A program made the position numbers and the translations under genes. DNA of 64,000 bases, from contig JASLRT010000090.1 of the NCBI GenBank assembly GCA_030743815.1, forward strand, positions 1 through 64,000, given 5' to 3'. The DNA comes from Candidatus Neomarinimicrobiota bacterium (GTDB lineage Bacteria; Fidelibacterota; Marinisomatia; Marinisomatales; S15-B10). Below, piece after piece: positions 32,686-41,605 of the stretch (the first letter of the stretch is position 1; every line of letters starts with the position of its first letter). A model generated the notes under the pieces. That model did not search any database, had not been told where the DNA came from, and saw only the letters and a list, made by a program, of their open reading frames with translations.

Positions 32686-33083
32686 TTGACCCCCTAGTCT
32701 CTCTTTTTGATCTCTATTATTGAATTATGAAAAAACTGTCATGCATTGCTAATAACAACTTTATCTCTATTTCATTTTGTCGCATTTGTAAGGCTCACCT
32801 CACATTTAGCGATCATTGGTCTCAGGTCATCTTGCATCGATTGATTGATATCGAATCATGCTGAGTCCTCACCCCCCTAAGTACACAGTTATGGAAATGT
32901 TAGCGAACTTTTATATGACAAGTCAAGTTATTTTGAAAACAGGTGGGTGCGCATCTGTTAATGAAAGCGGATGAATAAGGGATGATCACGATCTGGCCAT
33001 CCCATTTGATTTTCACAACTCCAAGCGCTGCCCGGAATAACCAGTCCATGTATAATTGCGGCTACCTGGCTATATCTGTTTTA
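32686..33083. other. Spacer with structured leader of the channel gene
   Basis: No gene is seen. On the minus strand a candidate promoter (32897-32926) would give a roughly 200-base leader for the channel gene. Within it lies an imperfect palindrome at 32821-32865: CTCA with TGAG, GCAT with ATGC, CGAT with ATCG, nested around an eight-base loop. A GGGATG/CATCCC inverted repeat (32979-32984, 32998-33003) lies just past the ComEC stop and could be a weak terminator for comEC. Confidence 0.35.
32897..32926 (-). promoter_or_regulatory. Candidate promoter of the channel gene
   Basis: On the minus strand TTGACT (32926-32921) is followed by an 18-base spacer and TAACAT (32902-32897). The -35 matches five of six consensus bases, the -10 four of six. 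Predicted leader length is about 205 bases. Confidence 0.3.
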
Positions 33084-35462
33084 CTAGCGCCACTCATGAC
33101 GCCAGATGCGTCGTCCGTCGCTTTTAAACCAGACAGCTCCTTCCAGATCAGTTCTCAGCACCTGCGCGCCGGAATCCCGGACTCTTTCCATAACCAGCGC
33201 AGACGGGTGATTGAACTTGTTCCTGTCTCCTACCGAAACGACAGCAAAGTTAGGCGTAATAAGATCCAGAAGTGGTTGCGTTGAACTGGTGATGGAACCG
33301 TGGTGCCCTACTTTCAGCACGTCTGTATCGAGCTGATCCGTGAAAGCAATTGTCTCTCTGTCACCTTCCCTCTCAAGATCACCCACGAACAGGTATGACG
33401 ACTCGCCGTACGTGATCTTCATAACGATGGAGATATTGTTAACGTTCCTCTCATGAATGGCCCACAGACTGTCGGGATGGAGCAGATATAGCTGGGCAGG
33501 ATCAAACCGCGATTCCAGCTCCCCTGCTCCAACCCGCCTGTAAATGATTTGACCTTCTTCGATCCGATTGCGAATCGCCTGGTACAGCCGTGAGTCATAA
33601 TCTGAGAAGGTGTCCCATATTTCCTTAACCGGGACCGCATCAAGCAGTGCCTCCACACCGCCGATGTGATCGCTGTGAGGGTGTGACATGACAAGCAGAT
33701 CAACCGTGTCCACGCGCAGATATTTCAGCACGGGTACCACCACCTTCTCACCAGCATCGCGAGTGAATGTCTTCGGTCCGACGTCTACCAGGATTGTCTT
33801 CACACCGTCTTCCGTGGGAACATGCAAGACAGCGGCATCGCCCTGCCCCACATCGAGGAAAATGACGTCCATGACGTCATGATGGAGCGCCCACGGCCAG
33901 ATGAACAGATTCGCCGCAAGTGTCAGTGCAATGGCACCCTTCCAGAGAAGACGGCGCAGCATTAGAAACAGAGCTGCGATGAAGAGCCCGTACTGAATCA
34001 AATTGACGGTGGATGGCGTACCGGCGTCCAGATAAGCAAACGGAAGATCAGAAAAGAATCGTGTCAGAGCAAAAGTCACTTCACTCAAAAACCATGCTGA
34101 ATTGCCGAACGCATCGCCCACAAACGGCAGCCACGATCCTATAAGCAGGATGGCAAAACCGATGGAGACGATGAGCCCGATGACCGGCACGATGAGCACA
34201 TTGGCAACCATGGAAATGATGGGAATGCGATGAAAGAACGACCACGTGAACGGGATGGTGCCCATTTGCGCCGACGCCGTTACAATGACGAGAGCGAAAG
34301 TCCCTCTCACAAGCGGATTCCTTATGTTCGAGGGTCGAGCCTTTTCCGGCAGAACAGAGTCAATCTGGCTATAGAAAAAGACGATAGAAATAACGGCCGA
34401 GTATGAGAGGAGAAAGCCGACGTCGAAAAGGTAGTTCGGACTGACCAGCAGAAGCGTAAGAGCAGATGCGGCAAGTATGTTCCACAGACTGACATTTCGC
34501 TGAAACAGCGGCGCCGCTACGTAGAGTGATGCCATTAGTACCGCTCGCCAGACGCTGGCCCGCCCGCCGGTAATGATCGCATAGAACATCAGCGCTGCGA
34601 TGACGGCAACTTTGTCCCATCGGTATGGAATCCTGATCAGCTTCGCCAGCGCCATGATGATGATCAGCACATAGCCTACATGTAGTCCGGAGACAGCCAA
34701 TACATGAATGACACCGGTATCAGCAAAGTCCTGCCTGATTTCGCTGGGAATCTCTTCGCGCAAGCCGATGATAAGGGCCGTCATCAGTCTAGCGGCGTCC
34801 CCTCCCACCGTGCCGTGGAACAGCCTTCTGGCCCACTGGCGGAATGCCTCTATCCAAGCAATGACTGTTGCTGTATTATTCTCTGCCGTTTCAACGGATA
34901 CTCCCTTCGCCAGGTAAACATTGGCCCAGATATTTTTTCTCTCGTAGAAGGTCTTAAAATTAAAATCACCGGGATTGCGAGGACCGCGGATTGTCATCAT
35001 TTCGCCGCGCAACATTACACCACCGCCAACAACGACTTCACCTCCCTTTTCGCTGTATACTTGAATTCGGAAGTTATCGGGTCGCCACTTGAGAGAGTCA
35101 CTCGTTATTCCGTCAACCTCCACAAGGTATCGGTATCCCCGCTCCATCTGCCTGATCTCCCGTACCTCTCCCGAGACTTCCACTTCGCGTTGGTGGACGC
35201 CTGATACGAACTCTCTTTTTTCACGCTCATCGTATTGTACGATGGACAGCCTCAGTCCACCGCAAACAACCGTCATGACGATCAAGAGGGTGATCAGTCT
35301 GTTATCATGGCTGACCCTCCACAGCGGGATCAGCGCTACAGCGGCGATTACGAGGAGTATTAGTGCTGGAAAGTGAAAGAACTGTTGAAGGAGTATACCG
35401 GCGACGAAAGCGAGACAGAAGGATACCAGAGGGGACTTCTGGAAGAAGATCGGTATATTCAC
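33084..35462 (-). CDS. comEC: ComEC/Rec2-family DNA uptake channel
   Basis: A 792-aa inner-membrane protein expected to carry single-stranded DNA into the cytoplasm during natural transformation. It has the full three-part layout: an N-terminal membrane and DUF4131/OB-like region (about 1-190, EVEVSGEVREIRQMERGYRYLVEVDG), the Competence domain (about 205-500) with ALIIGLREEIPSEIRQDFADTGVIHVLAVSGLH, and a metallo-beta-lactamase domain (about 525-792) with FLDVGQGDAAVL, a SHPHSDHIGG metal motif and VGHHGS. The start is GTG with AGGA upstream. No other competence gene lies in the window. The length is normal for a complete ComEC, so uptake competence is plausible for the organism. Confidence 0.95.
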   Translation of the reverse strand: MNIPIFFQKSPLVSFCLAFVAGILLQQFFHFPALILLVIAAVALIPLWRVSHDNRLITLLIVMTVVCGGLRLSIVQYDEREKREFVSGVHQREVEVSGEVREIRQMERGYRYLVEVDGITSDSLKWRPDNFRIQVYSEKGGEVVVGGGVMLRGEMMTIRGPRNPGDFNFKTFYERKNIWANVYLAKGVSVETAENNTATVIAWIEAFRQWARRLFHGTVGGDAARLMTALIIGLREEIPSEIRQDFADTGVIHVLAVSGLHVGYVLIIIMALAKLIRIPYRWDKVAVIAALMFYAIITGGRASVWRAVLMASLYVAAPLFQRNVSLWNILAASALTLLLVSPNYLFDVGFLLSYSAVISIVFFYSQIDSVLPEKARPSNIRNPLVRGTFALVIVTASAQMGTIPFTWSFFHRIPIISMVANVLIVPVIGLIVSIGFAILLIGSWLPFVGDAFGNSAWFLSEVTFALTRFFSDLPFAYLDAGTPSTVNLIQYGLFIAALFLMLRRLLWKGAIALTLAANLFIWPWALHHDVMDVIFLDVGQGDAAVLHVPTEDGVKTILVDVGPKTFTRDAGEKVVVPVLKYLRVDTVDLLVMSHPHSDHIGGVEALLDAVPVKEIWDTFSDYDSRLYQAIRNRIEEGQIIYRRVGAGELESRFDPAQLYLLHPDSLWAIHERNVNNISIVMKITYGESSYLFVGDLEREGDRETIAFTDQLDTDVLKVGHHGSITSSTQPLLDLITPNFAVVSVGDRNKFNHPSALVMERVRDSGAQVLRTDLEGAVWFKSDGRRIWRHEWR

Positions 35463-35566
35463 ATTACTGTCCTACCCGCCACGGTTCCCACTCAAAACTG
35501 GTATTCGCTTCTGAGCTACCTGCCGGGCAAGCAGCCCAACAGACATTCAGAATACTATCAAAGACT

Positions 35567-35998
35567 CTATCGTCCCTTGAGGAGTTCTTTCTGCTTCATG
35601 AGAAGCAGTTCGTTCGCCCGCTGAATCTTCCCGTTCTGATGCAGCATGACGATGTGCAGTGCGTCTAGGAACTCGATGTGGAGGTTATCGGGATTCGAGT
35701 AGAATGCGTCTAGAAATGCGGCGATGACCTCATAAGCCGGCATTTCGTCCGCGTAATACTCTTTCAGCCGCTTGGCGGAGTTTTCGTGGGAGAACGGCGG
35801 CGACCAGTAAGCATCCTCCCTCTTCTGCCTGAGTGCTTCCTGCTGCAGAATGTTGAGACTTTCTGTGAATCCCGTATAGAGTCCCTGAAGGAACAATACT
35901 TTGCCGCTGTCGCTGAGAGATTGCCAGAAATCGCTCTCGGATCGGTCCTGTCCACCCAAGACAGTTATCATCAGTAGAATAAAGAGAGTCTTTCTCAT
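35567..35998 (-). CDS. Secreted protein of unknown function
   Basis: No known family recognised. The 143-aa product has a short signal peptide (MRKTLFILLMITVLGGQ) and is otherwise predicted helical: SDFWQSLSDSGKVLFLQGLYTGFTESLNILQQEALRQ, then an aromatic/acidic middle (AYWSPPFSHENSAKRLKEYYADEMP), and a C-terminal helix ending in Lys-rich LLLMKQKELLKGR. The layout (small helical secreted protein with a conserved W-x-x-x-x-D-x-x-K helix) resembles Rap1a-like small periplasmic proteins, but only loosely. It starts three bases after the NadE stop and is followed after 104 bases by comEC, all on the same strand. Confidence 0.6.
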   Translation of the reverse strand: MRKTLFILLMITVLGGQDRSESDFWQSLSDSGKVLFLQGLYTGFTESLNILQQEALRQKREDAYWSPPFSHENSAKRLKEYYADEMPAYEVIAAFLDAFYSNPDNLHIEFLDALHIVMLHQNGKIQRANELLLMKQKELLKGR

Positions 35999-36001
35999 TG
36001 A

Positions 36002-37615
36002 TCAATCATTATCGAAGTGATTCACGATGGGATAGCGCCGTCCCATTCCGAAAGCTTTGCCTGTCACTCTCAGACCGGGAGCCGCCTGTCGGCGCTTGAA
36101 TTCAGCGCGACGAATGAGAGAAGATATTCTTTCCACAAGGGCATCGTCGTACCCCATCTGCACCAGTTCCTTCTTTCCCCGGTGGTTCTCAACAATCTCG
36201 TCCACAAGTGGACTGACCACATCGTAATCGAACGGATCTACCTGTCTTTCCGCAAGCTCGGCAGATGGCTCTTTCAGTAAGATGTTTTGCGGGATCATCT
36301 CTTTACCGCGGGATCGGTTGTACCATTCAGCCAGCGCATAAACATCAGTCTTACTGAGATCGCTGATGGCGGCAAGTCCCCCGCTCATGTCGCCATAGAG
36401 CGTGCAGTAACCCAGGGCAAGTTCGGTCTTGTTTCCCGTGGAGAGAACCAGATAACCAAGTTTGTTGGAAAAGGCCATGATGATGTTGCCGCGGATTCTT
36501 GCCTGAATATTCTCTTCCGTGATATCGTGTCCCATACCGTCGAAGTGAGGAGAGAGAACTGAATCATAATCGTCCATGAGGTCTTCGATGCTGATATTCA
36601 GTAGTTCGATTCCCAGATTCTTCGCCAGCTGGGTAGAATCATTCACACTATGCCCGGAACTGAAATGGGAAGGCATAGTGATGCAAGTAACGTTTTGACT
36701 CTCCAGCGCCTCTTTGGCTAAACACGCTGTCAGCGCCGAATCGATACCACCGCTTAGAGCTATCACAGAGTGAGCGTGACCCGTCTTACCGAAATAGTCC
36801 CGGATTCCAAGAACCAGTCCGTTGAACAACTCCGCTTCCCTGTCGTAGGGACGGGCGTCAATTACTACTGGATTGTCGAGATCAATTAAGATAAACTCTT
36901 CCTCGAATTGGGCCCCCTCGCGAATCAGTTTTCCGCCGGAATTGTAGACAAGAGAGTGGCCGTCAAAAATCAGTTCGTCCTGCGCCCCTACCTGATTGCA
37001 ATAAACAAACGGTACGTTGAGACTGGCGCTTTTGTTCTCAATAAGATTAATCCGCTCGAAACGTTTGCCTTCACTGAAAGGAGATGCTGATATGTTGATA
37101 ATCAACTCTGCCCCGTTGTTTACCATTTCATCTGTCACCTTGCAGTTGTACCCTTCATCCCAGAGATCCTCGCATATCTGTAGACCAACTTTCACATCCT
37201 TGCCTGCAATTGGTATTGTGACAGGTTGCAGGTTCTTCCCCGGAGAAAAATAGCGATGTTCATCAAAGACATCATAGGTTGGAAGAAGCACTTTATCATA
37301 GGCGGCAATCATCTTCCCTTCTCTGGCCACAACAGCCGAATTGAAAATGCGGTCGTTCTCTTTTCTGACAGCGCCGAAAATGGCAGGAATTTGATTAATC
37401 TTCTTAATGACAGACGCCACAGCCTCTTCTGTTCGGACAATGAAGCGGTTTTCGGTGAGCAGATCCTGGGGCGGATAACCGGTGATGACCATCTCAGGAA
37501 AGATAACCAGTTCAGCTCCATTTGACGTGGCCTCATTATAATATCTGAGTACCAAATCGGTGTTGTAACTGAGATCTCCAACAGTTGGATTTACCTGGCA
37601 AAGTACAAGTTGCAT
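36002..37615 (-). CDS. nadE: Glutamine-dependent NAD+ synthetase
   Basis: A 537-aa two-domain enzyme making NAD+ from deamido-NAD+, ATP and glutamine in the cytoplasm. The N-terminal nitrilase-like glutaminase domain (about 1-250) has its Glu41-Lys-Cys triad in VIFPEM, AYDKVLLPTY and VGLQICEDLWDEG. The C-terminal ATP-pyrophosphatase domain (about 270-537) has the PP-loop ALSGGIDSALTA, the STGNKTELALGYCTLYGDM block and a KTDVYALAEWYN stretch, then KEPSAEL and the typical C-terminal end GRRYPIVNHF. Length fits the short two-domain bacterial form. It precedes the small secreted-protein gene and follows the acylphosphatase gene by 21 bases. Confidence 0.96.
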   Translation of the reverse strand: MQLVLCQVNPTVGDLSYNTDLVLRYYNEATSNGAELVIFPEMVITGYPPQDLLTENRFIVRTEEAVASVIKKINQIPAIFGAVRKENDRIFNSAVVAREGKMIAAYDKVLLPTYDVFDEHRYFSPGKNLQPVTIPIAGKDVKVGLQICEDLWDEGYNCKVTDEMVNNGAELIINISASPFSEGKRFERINLIENKSASLNVPFVYCNQVGAQDELIFDGHSLVYNSGGKLIREGAQFEEEFILIDLDNPVVIDARPYDREAELFNGLVLGIRDYFGKTGHAHSVIALSGGIDSALTACLAKEALESQNVTCITMPSHFSSGHSVNDSTQLAKNLGIELLNISIEDLMDDYDSVLSPHFDGMGHDITEENIQARIRGNIIMAFSNKLGYLVLSTGNKTELALGYCTLYGDMSGGLAAISDLSKTDVYALAEWYNRSRGKEMIPQNILLKEPSAELAERQVDPFDYDVVSPLVDEIVENHRGKKELVQMGYDDALVERISSLIRRAEFKRRQAAPGLRVTGKAFGMGRRYPIVNHFDND

Positions 37616-37636
37616 TGTCTTAGTTAAAGTATCGCT

Positions 37637-37918
37637 CTAATATTTGATGCGGAATCCGCGAAATCTTTTTTTGAAAGGGCCCCACTTGACGTCCACTTCA
37701 TCAACCGAAGCGATTCTCGGACCCTGCTTGAGTTCGGTAATGAGTTTCTCAATGGTCGTTTTCTTTCCCTCAACCTCCGCCGAGACTGAACCGTCGGGAT
37801 TGTTGCGTACCCACCCGTCAAGGTAGAAATCCTCAGCCCACTGCTGAGTAAAGAATCGGTAACCAACCATCTGTACACGGCCGGTTATCCTGATAAAAGC
37901 GGACGCTTTTTCACTCAT
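37637..37918 (-). CDS. acyP: Acylphosphatase
   Basis: A 93-aa enzyme that hydrolyses the carboxyl-phosphate bond of acylphosphates. It keeps the catalytic arginine (Arg21 in GYRFF) and asparagine (Asn39 in WVRNNPDGSV), and the usual GRVQ-x-VGYR loop, but Met17 replaces the common glycine (GRVQMVGYR). The rest (VEGKKTTIEKLITELKQGP, VDEVDVKW) fits the ferredoxin-like fold. The start at 37918 overlaps the upstream gene's stop (ATGA), which supports it over an earlier in-frame ATG at 37987. A small housekeeping gene, probably translationally coupled to the SLOG-family gene. Confidence 0.9.
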   Translation of the reverse strand: MSEKASAFIRITGRVQMVGYRFFTQQWAEDFYLDGWVRNNPDGSVSAEVEGKKTTIEKLITELKQGPRIASVDEVDVKWGPFKKRFRGFRIKY

Positions 37919-38367
37919 ATAAGGCCGAGGATTTTTGCTACAGCTTCTTTGGGAGTTTCTGCATCTTGCATCCCCTTGATTTCCCAACTCCCCAGACCGA
38001 CAACCGGTTTCCCCTGTCCCAGTGTGTGAGCGATCTCAGAGAGTGTTCCGTATTCGCCGTCGATGGCAATGGCTCCATGGACCGAATTGGCGATCATGAC
38101 ATTGCGGGCCTGGCCGGAACCAGTAGCCACCGGTATTGACACGTGACCATTAGCGTTATCGCAGTGATCATCGGGGAGAACCCCCACAGCGGTTCCACCT
38201 GCTTCCGCAACGCCGCGGCAAACGGCTTCCATCACACCTGTCCTGCCTCCGCAGTAAACAATGACATCCTCTTGCGCCAATAGACGACCCACCTCCATAG
38301 CTTTCTTGCTCGTCTCAGCATCACACACTGATCCTCCAAACACAGCAATCCTTGCCTTTCTTGCCAC
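37915..38367 (-). CDS. SLOG-family (TIGR00725/LOG-like) Rossmann protein
   Basis: A 150-aa Rossmann-like protein of the TIGR00725/YvdD group. Motifs: ARIAVFGGSVCDAETSKKAMEVGRLLA, VYCGGRTGVMEAVCRGVAEAGG, GVLPDD, ARNVMIANSVHGAIAIDGEYGTLSEIAHTLGQGKPVVGLG. Family members bind nucleotides or nucleotide-like ligands. Those with P-G-G-x-G-T-x-x-E release cytokinin-like bases, but here the motif reads DGEYGTLSE, so that enzyme activity should not be assumed. A DprA-like ligand-binding role is possible. It lies directly upstream of the acylphosphatase gene with a four-base overlap. Confidence 0.8.
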   Translation of the reverse strand: MARKARIAVFGGSVCDAETSKKAMEVGRLLAQEDVIVYCGGRTGVMEAVCRGVAEAGGTAVGVLPDDHCDNANGHVSIPVATGSGQARNVMIANSVHGAIAIDGEYGTLSEIAHTLGQGKPVVGLGSWEIKGMQDAETPKEAVAKILGLI

Positions 38368-38466
38368 TTCTATCTCCCACTCATCAATCGAGAATAATCA
38401 ATCATCATTCGAAAATAGATAACCTCGCAACCGCCATAAGTTTTGGTCTCCTTAATCATCCATCTT

Positions 38467-38501
38467 CAATCGACAATCATCAATCAACAATCAACAATTC
38501 T
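38467..38501. repeat. Heptanucleotide tandem repeat after asnS
   Basis: Five seven-base units, CAATCGA, CAATCAT, CAATCAA, CAATCAA and a degenerate CAATTCT, abut the asnS stop codon. Related CAATC units without strict spacing continue upstream in the same spacer (about 38381-38411). The minus strand, which is transcribed, reads (TTGATTG)n. Confidence 0.75.
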
Positions 38502-39801
38502 ACGGCTCCAGCCTGTAAATCATCCTCGGAAATGGTATAGTTTCCCGCAAGTGTGACAGTCCGCATATCCAGGTGACCGTACGTTCAAGTCCAAGACCAA
38601 ATCCGGCGTGCGGTACAGTACCATATTTCCTCAAATCGAGGTACCACTGAAAAGCTTCTTCAGGAAGTTCATGATGTTTCAGATTGCGCAGTAGTGCATC
38701 GTAATCAGGTTCACGTTCACCACCACCGATAATCTCTCCATATCCCTCAGGCGCAAGAAAGTCCATCCCGAGCGCCAGCCGATCATCTTCAGGATCACGC
38801 TTCATGTAGAACGCCTTTATGGCCGCCGGAAAACGGTGTACAATGACGGGACCTTCGAACTGATCCGAGATGATCGTTTCGTGTCCCCCGCCGAAGTCAC
38901 CGCCCCATCCGAACTCTTCGCCACTTTTATGAAGAATTCCCACTGCGTCACTATACGAAATGCGAGCAAATGGTTTCTTTATTTTTTCGAGCTGCGACGT
39001 GTCTCGCTCCAAGACATCAAGCTGCTCTTTGCATCGATTGAGCGCCCAGTCTACAACGTGACAGATAAGTCCTTCAGCCCACTCCATATTTTCATCGAGG
39101 TCGCAGTAAGCCATCTCCGGCTCCAGCATCCAGAATTCTGTAAGGTGGCGGCGCGTCTTTGATTTTTCAGCCCTGAATGTGGGGCCAAAACAGTACACCT
39201 TTCCGAAAGACATGATGTTCGCTTCATTATAGAGTTGACCACTCTGAGCCAAGAATGCCTGCTGGCCGAAGTAATCTGTTTCAAAAAGAGTGGTGGTACC
39301 TTCGCACGCGTTACTGGTGAAGATCGGTGTATCGAGGTTGACGAAGCCGTTGCTGTCCAGAAAATCACGGCACGCTCTGATTATCTCCGCCCGCACCTTC
39401 AAGACAGCATTCTGACGCTTCGAGCGAATCCAGAGATGGCGATTGTCCATCAGGAAAGCCGTTCCGTGGTCCTTCTTTGAGATGGGGTAGTTCTGTGCAA
39501 CCTGATGGACTGTGATATCGCTCACCTCAAGCTCATATCCTCCCACAGCACGCTTGTCTTCCTTAATGTACCCCGTCACCGAAACGGATGATTCCTGAGT
39601 CAGAACCGTGTCAAGATTGGACAGCTCATCCTTCACCTGATCCTTAAGGACAACGCACTGCGTATATCCGGTTCCGTCCCGCAGGATAAGAAACCAGATC
39701 TTGCCGCTGGATCTCTTATTGTAGACCCAGCCGTGAAGAGTAACTTCCTCTCCCACCTTATCCTTCAGATCTGCGATGTACGTATGTTTCACAATCACCA
39801 T
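38500..39801 (-). CDS. asnS: Asparaginyl-tRNA synthetase
   Basis: A 433-aa class IIb aminoacyl-tRNA synthetase that charges tRNA-Asn. The N-terminal OB fold (about 1-105) has [24 protein letters not shown]. The catalytic domain has motif 2 ([28 protein letters not shown]) and motif 3 ([18 protein letters not shown]). Absence of the long insertion and the DMD-type block seen in AspRS, together with the TEFWMLEPE and [10 protein letters not shown] motifs, supports AsnRS. Length fits the short bacterial form. A GGTGAGGA ribosome binding site overlaps the LptE stop, three bases ahead of this start, so the two are coupled. A heptamer repeat follows the stop. Confidence 0.96.
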   Translation of the reverse strand: MVIVKHTYIADLKDKVGEEVTLHGWVYNKRSSGKIWFLILRDGTGYTQCVVLKDQVKDELSNLDTVLTQESSVSVTGYIKEDKRAVGGYELEVSDITVHQVAQNYPISKKDHGTAFLMDNRHLWIRSKRQNAVLKVRAEIIRACRDFLDSNGFVNLDTPIFTSNACEGTTTLFETDYFGQQAFLAQSGQLYNEANIMSFGKVYCFGPTFRAEKSKTRRHLTEFWMLEPEMAYCDLDENMEWAEGLICHVVDWALNRCKEQLDVLERDTSQLEKIKKPFARISYSDAVGILHKSGEEFGWGGDFGGGHETIISDQFEGPVIVHRFPAAIKAFYMKRDPEDDRLALGMDFLAPEGYGEIIGGGEREPDYDALLRNLKHHELPEEAFQWYLDLRKYGTVPHAGFGLGLERTVTWICGLSHLRETIPFPRMIYRLEP

Positions 39802-39804
39802 TCC

Positions 39805-40368
39805 TCACCAAGTTGATACGATATCATTAATAATGTCGGCACTTATTTTCCCTACCGCGACCTTTGTTGCCAATACTCTTGGATCCCCCGTTTCATCCGG
39901 ATCTTCTGCATCGATCTCACCGTCGCCGTCATTGTCAATTCCATCGGAAGCTATGTCCTGTGTCAAACTGTAAGCACCCCAGCTGGAGTAGTTTTTTTTC
40001 AGCAGAGTTTCTTCACGCGAAACGTCAAACCATTCTACCTGGATTGTAACAGAAAACCGATATTCCAGCACTTCTTCAGTTTCGGAGTAGGTGTAGGGTG
40101 AATCGTTAACCTTCTTAATTGTCCCCTTCAATTGAGAATCCGACAGATCACCTTGTACAACTTTAAGTATGTTTTCCTCCAGAAAGGTATTCGTCACCTC
40201 ATCAGTAATTGACTCAGCGACTCCAAACTCGGCAGTTTCGTTCACAAAAAGAGGGATGCTGATACTTTTGATGTGTGGCGGAATCGAACCGGTGAAGGAG
40301 TAGATGCCGCACGCCAGCCAGAGCATCGTGATTATAGTTATAATAGAAGCCTTAATTCCCCGTTCCAT
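39805..40368 (-). CDS. lptE: LptE-like LPS-assembly lipoprotein with acidic insertion
   Basis: A 187-aa lipoprotein of the LptE family, which sits inside the LptD barrel and helps move LPS to the cell surface. It has a membrane-spanning signal peptide and lipobox (WLACG, Cys20) followed by the family's YSFTGSIPPHIKSISIPLFVN start and a long C-terminal helix (ATKVAVGKISADIINDIVSTW). A break in the usual pattern is the segment about 139-164, with SDGIDNDGDGEIDAEDPDE, a thrombospondin-type-3 or EF-hand-like acidic loop that could bind calcium. The start at 40368 is chosen because a long upstream extension overlaps another gene and lacks a signal. It lies in one operon with a sigma-54 activator gene and asnS. 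Confidence 0.85.
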   Translation of the reverse strand: MERGIKASIITIITMLWLACGIYSFTGSIPPHIKSISIPLFVNETAEFGVAESITDEVTNTFLEENILKVVQGDLSDSQLKGTIKKVNDSPYTYSETEEVLEYRFSVTIQVEWFDVSREETLLKKNYSSWGAYSLTQDIASDGIDNDGDGEIDAEDPDETGDPRVLATKVAVGKISADIINDIVSTW

Positions 40369-40405
40369 AATCCCTGTTCCACGCTCATCAAACCGCAATC
40401 CACAT

Positions 40406-41605
40406 TCACTCCTTAATCTTCTGTTTCCTTTCGAGGCCGTATTCGTTGATCTTGCGGTAGAGTGTCCGTTCACTGATGCCCAGCACCTTGGCAGCCTTGC
40501 GTCTGTTCTTGTTAAATTTCTTGAGCGTCCGCGTAATTATTTCTCGCTCAAAATCATTCATACTCATTTCCCCGATCGCCGATGACCTGATGCTTTTCAT
40601 CGATTCAGGATCAAGTGGCGCCAGCGGCAGATTGGAGACAGTTCCTTCCGGATTTAGATAACCGACCTCTCCACTGCGATCTAGGGCATCCTCCCCAATC
40701 ATCGATTTCAGATCGCGCATATCCTGCCTCAGGAAAAGTAGCTGTTGCAGGATCAGCTCTCGCTCCGCCTGATCGGTTGACTTGTTCACGGGGACAGGAA
40801 GGTTGCCTGACACAGTCTCCACCATGGGACTCAAATGTTTAATCACCATATCACTGGAGATACGATTTCCCCGTTCGAAAATGATGATACTTTCAACAAA
40901 ATTCTTTAATTCGCGCACATTCCCGGGCCAGTCATACTGCTTCATAACGCTCAGGGCATCGGAAGTAAAACCGCGAAAAACGATGTCATTACTGCGGGAG
41001 AATTCCAGAGCAAACCGGTCCGCCAGCAGATCGAGATCATCCAGCCTGTGGCGCAGCGGAGGAACGTCGATGGTGACGGTTCGCAGACGGTAATAGAGGT
41101 CTTTTCTGAAAGCTTCCTTCTCAGTCTCTTTCATCAGGTCTTTGTTAGTGGCCGCAATGACGCGCACGTCCACACGGCGTGTCTTGGCATCCCCAACCCG
41201 CATGAATTCACCCGATTCGATAACTCGCAGCAGTTTTACCTGCGTCTCAACTGGCGTCTCTCCGATCTCATCTAGAAAGATCGTCCCCCTGTCGGCCTCC
41301 TCAAAATAGCCCTTCCTGTCATCAGATGCGCCGGTAAAGGCCCCCTTTCTATGTCCGAACAGTTCACTCTCGATGATCCCTTCCGGTATGGCACCGCAGT
41401 TGACGGTCACAAGTGGCTGACTCGAACGGCGGCTCGCCTTGTGAATCGCCTTGGCGATAATCTCCTTGCCGGTACCTGATTCACCTGTGATCAGCACGGA
41501 GATATCTACAGGTGCCACTTCTGTTACCATCTCCAGCACCTGCTCGATGCCGTCTGAATTACCAATAATGCCGGAAGTACGGCGTATACAATCTATATCA
41601 CTCAT
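40406..41605 (-). CDS. Sigma-54-dependent activator without receiver domain
   Basis: A 399-aa transcription activator of the NtrC/PspF type that opens sigma-54 promoters using ATP. No receiver or sensor domain precedes the AAA+ core, which starts near residue 13 (GIIGNSDGIEQVLEMV). The core holds the Walker A (ITGESGTGKE), the GAFTGA loop (KGAFTGASDDRKG), Walker B (TIFLDEIGE), the sensor region (VRVIAATNKDL) and the WPGNVREL signature. The C-terminus is a Fis-type HTH (NRRKAAKVLGISERTLYRKINEYGL). Activity may be set by a partner protein. It overlaps galE by four bases upstream and precedes lptE, suggesting envelope-stress control. Confidence 0.92.
   Translation of the reverse strand: MSDIDCIRRTSGIIGNSDGIEQVLEMVTEVAPVDISVLITGESGTGKEIIAKAIHKASRRSSQPLVTVNCGAIPEGIIESELFGHRKGAFTGASDDRKGYFEEADRGTIFLDEIGETPVETQVKLLRVIESGEFMRVGDAKTRRVDVRVIAATNKDLMKETEKEAFRKDLYYRLRTVTIDVPPLRHRLDDLDLLADRFALEFSRSNDIVFRGFTSDALSVMKQYDWPGNVRELKNFVESIIIFERGNRISSDMVIKHLSPMVETVSGNLPVPVNKSTDQAERELILQQLLFLRQDMRDLKSMIGEDALDRSGEVGYLNPEGTVSNLPLAPLDPESMKSIRSSAIGEMSMNDFEREIITRTLKKFNKNRRKAAKVLGISERTLYRKINEYGLERKQKIKE

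Noticed and set aside
38381-38501. CRISPR array
   Set aside because: The repeat unit is only seven bases with no spacers, and no cas gene is in the window.
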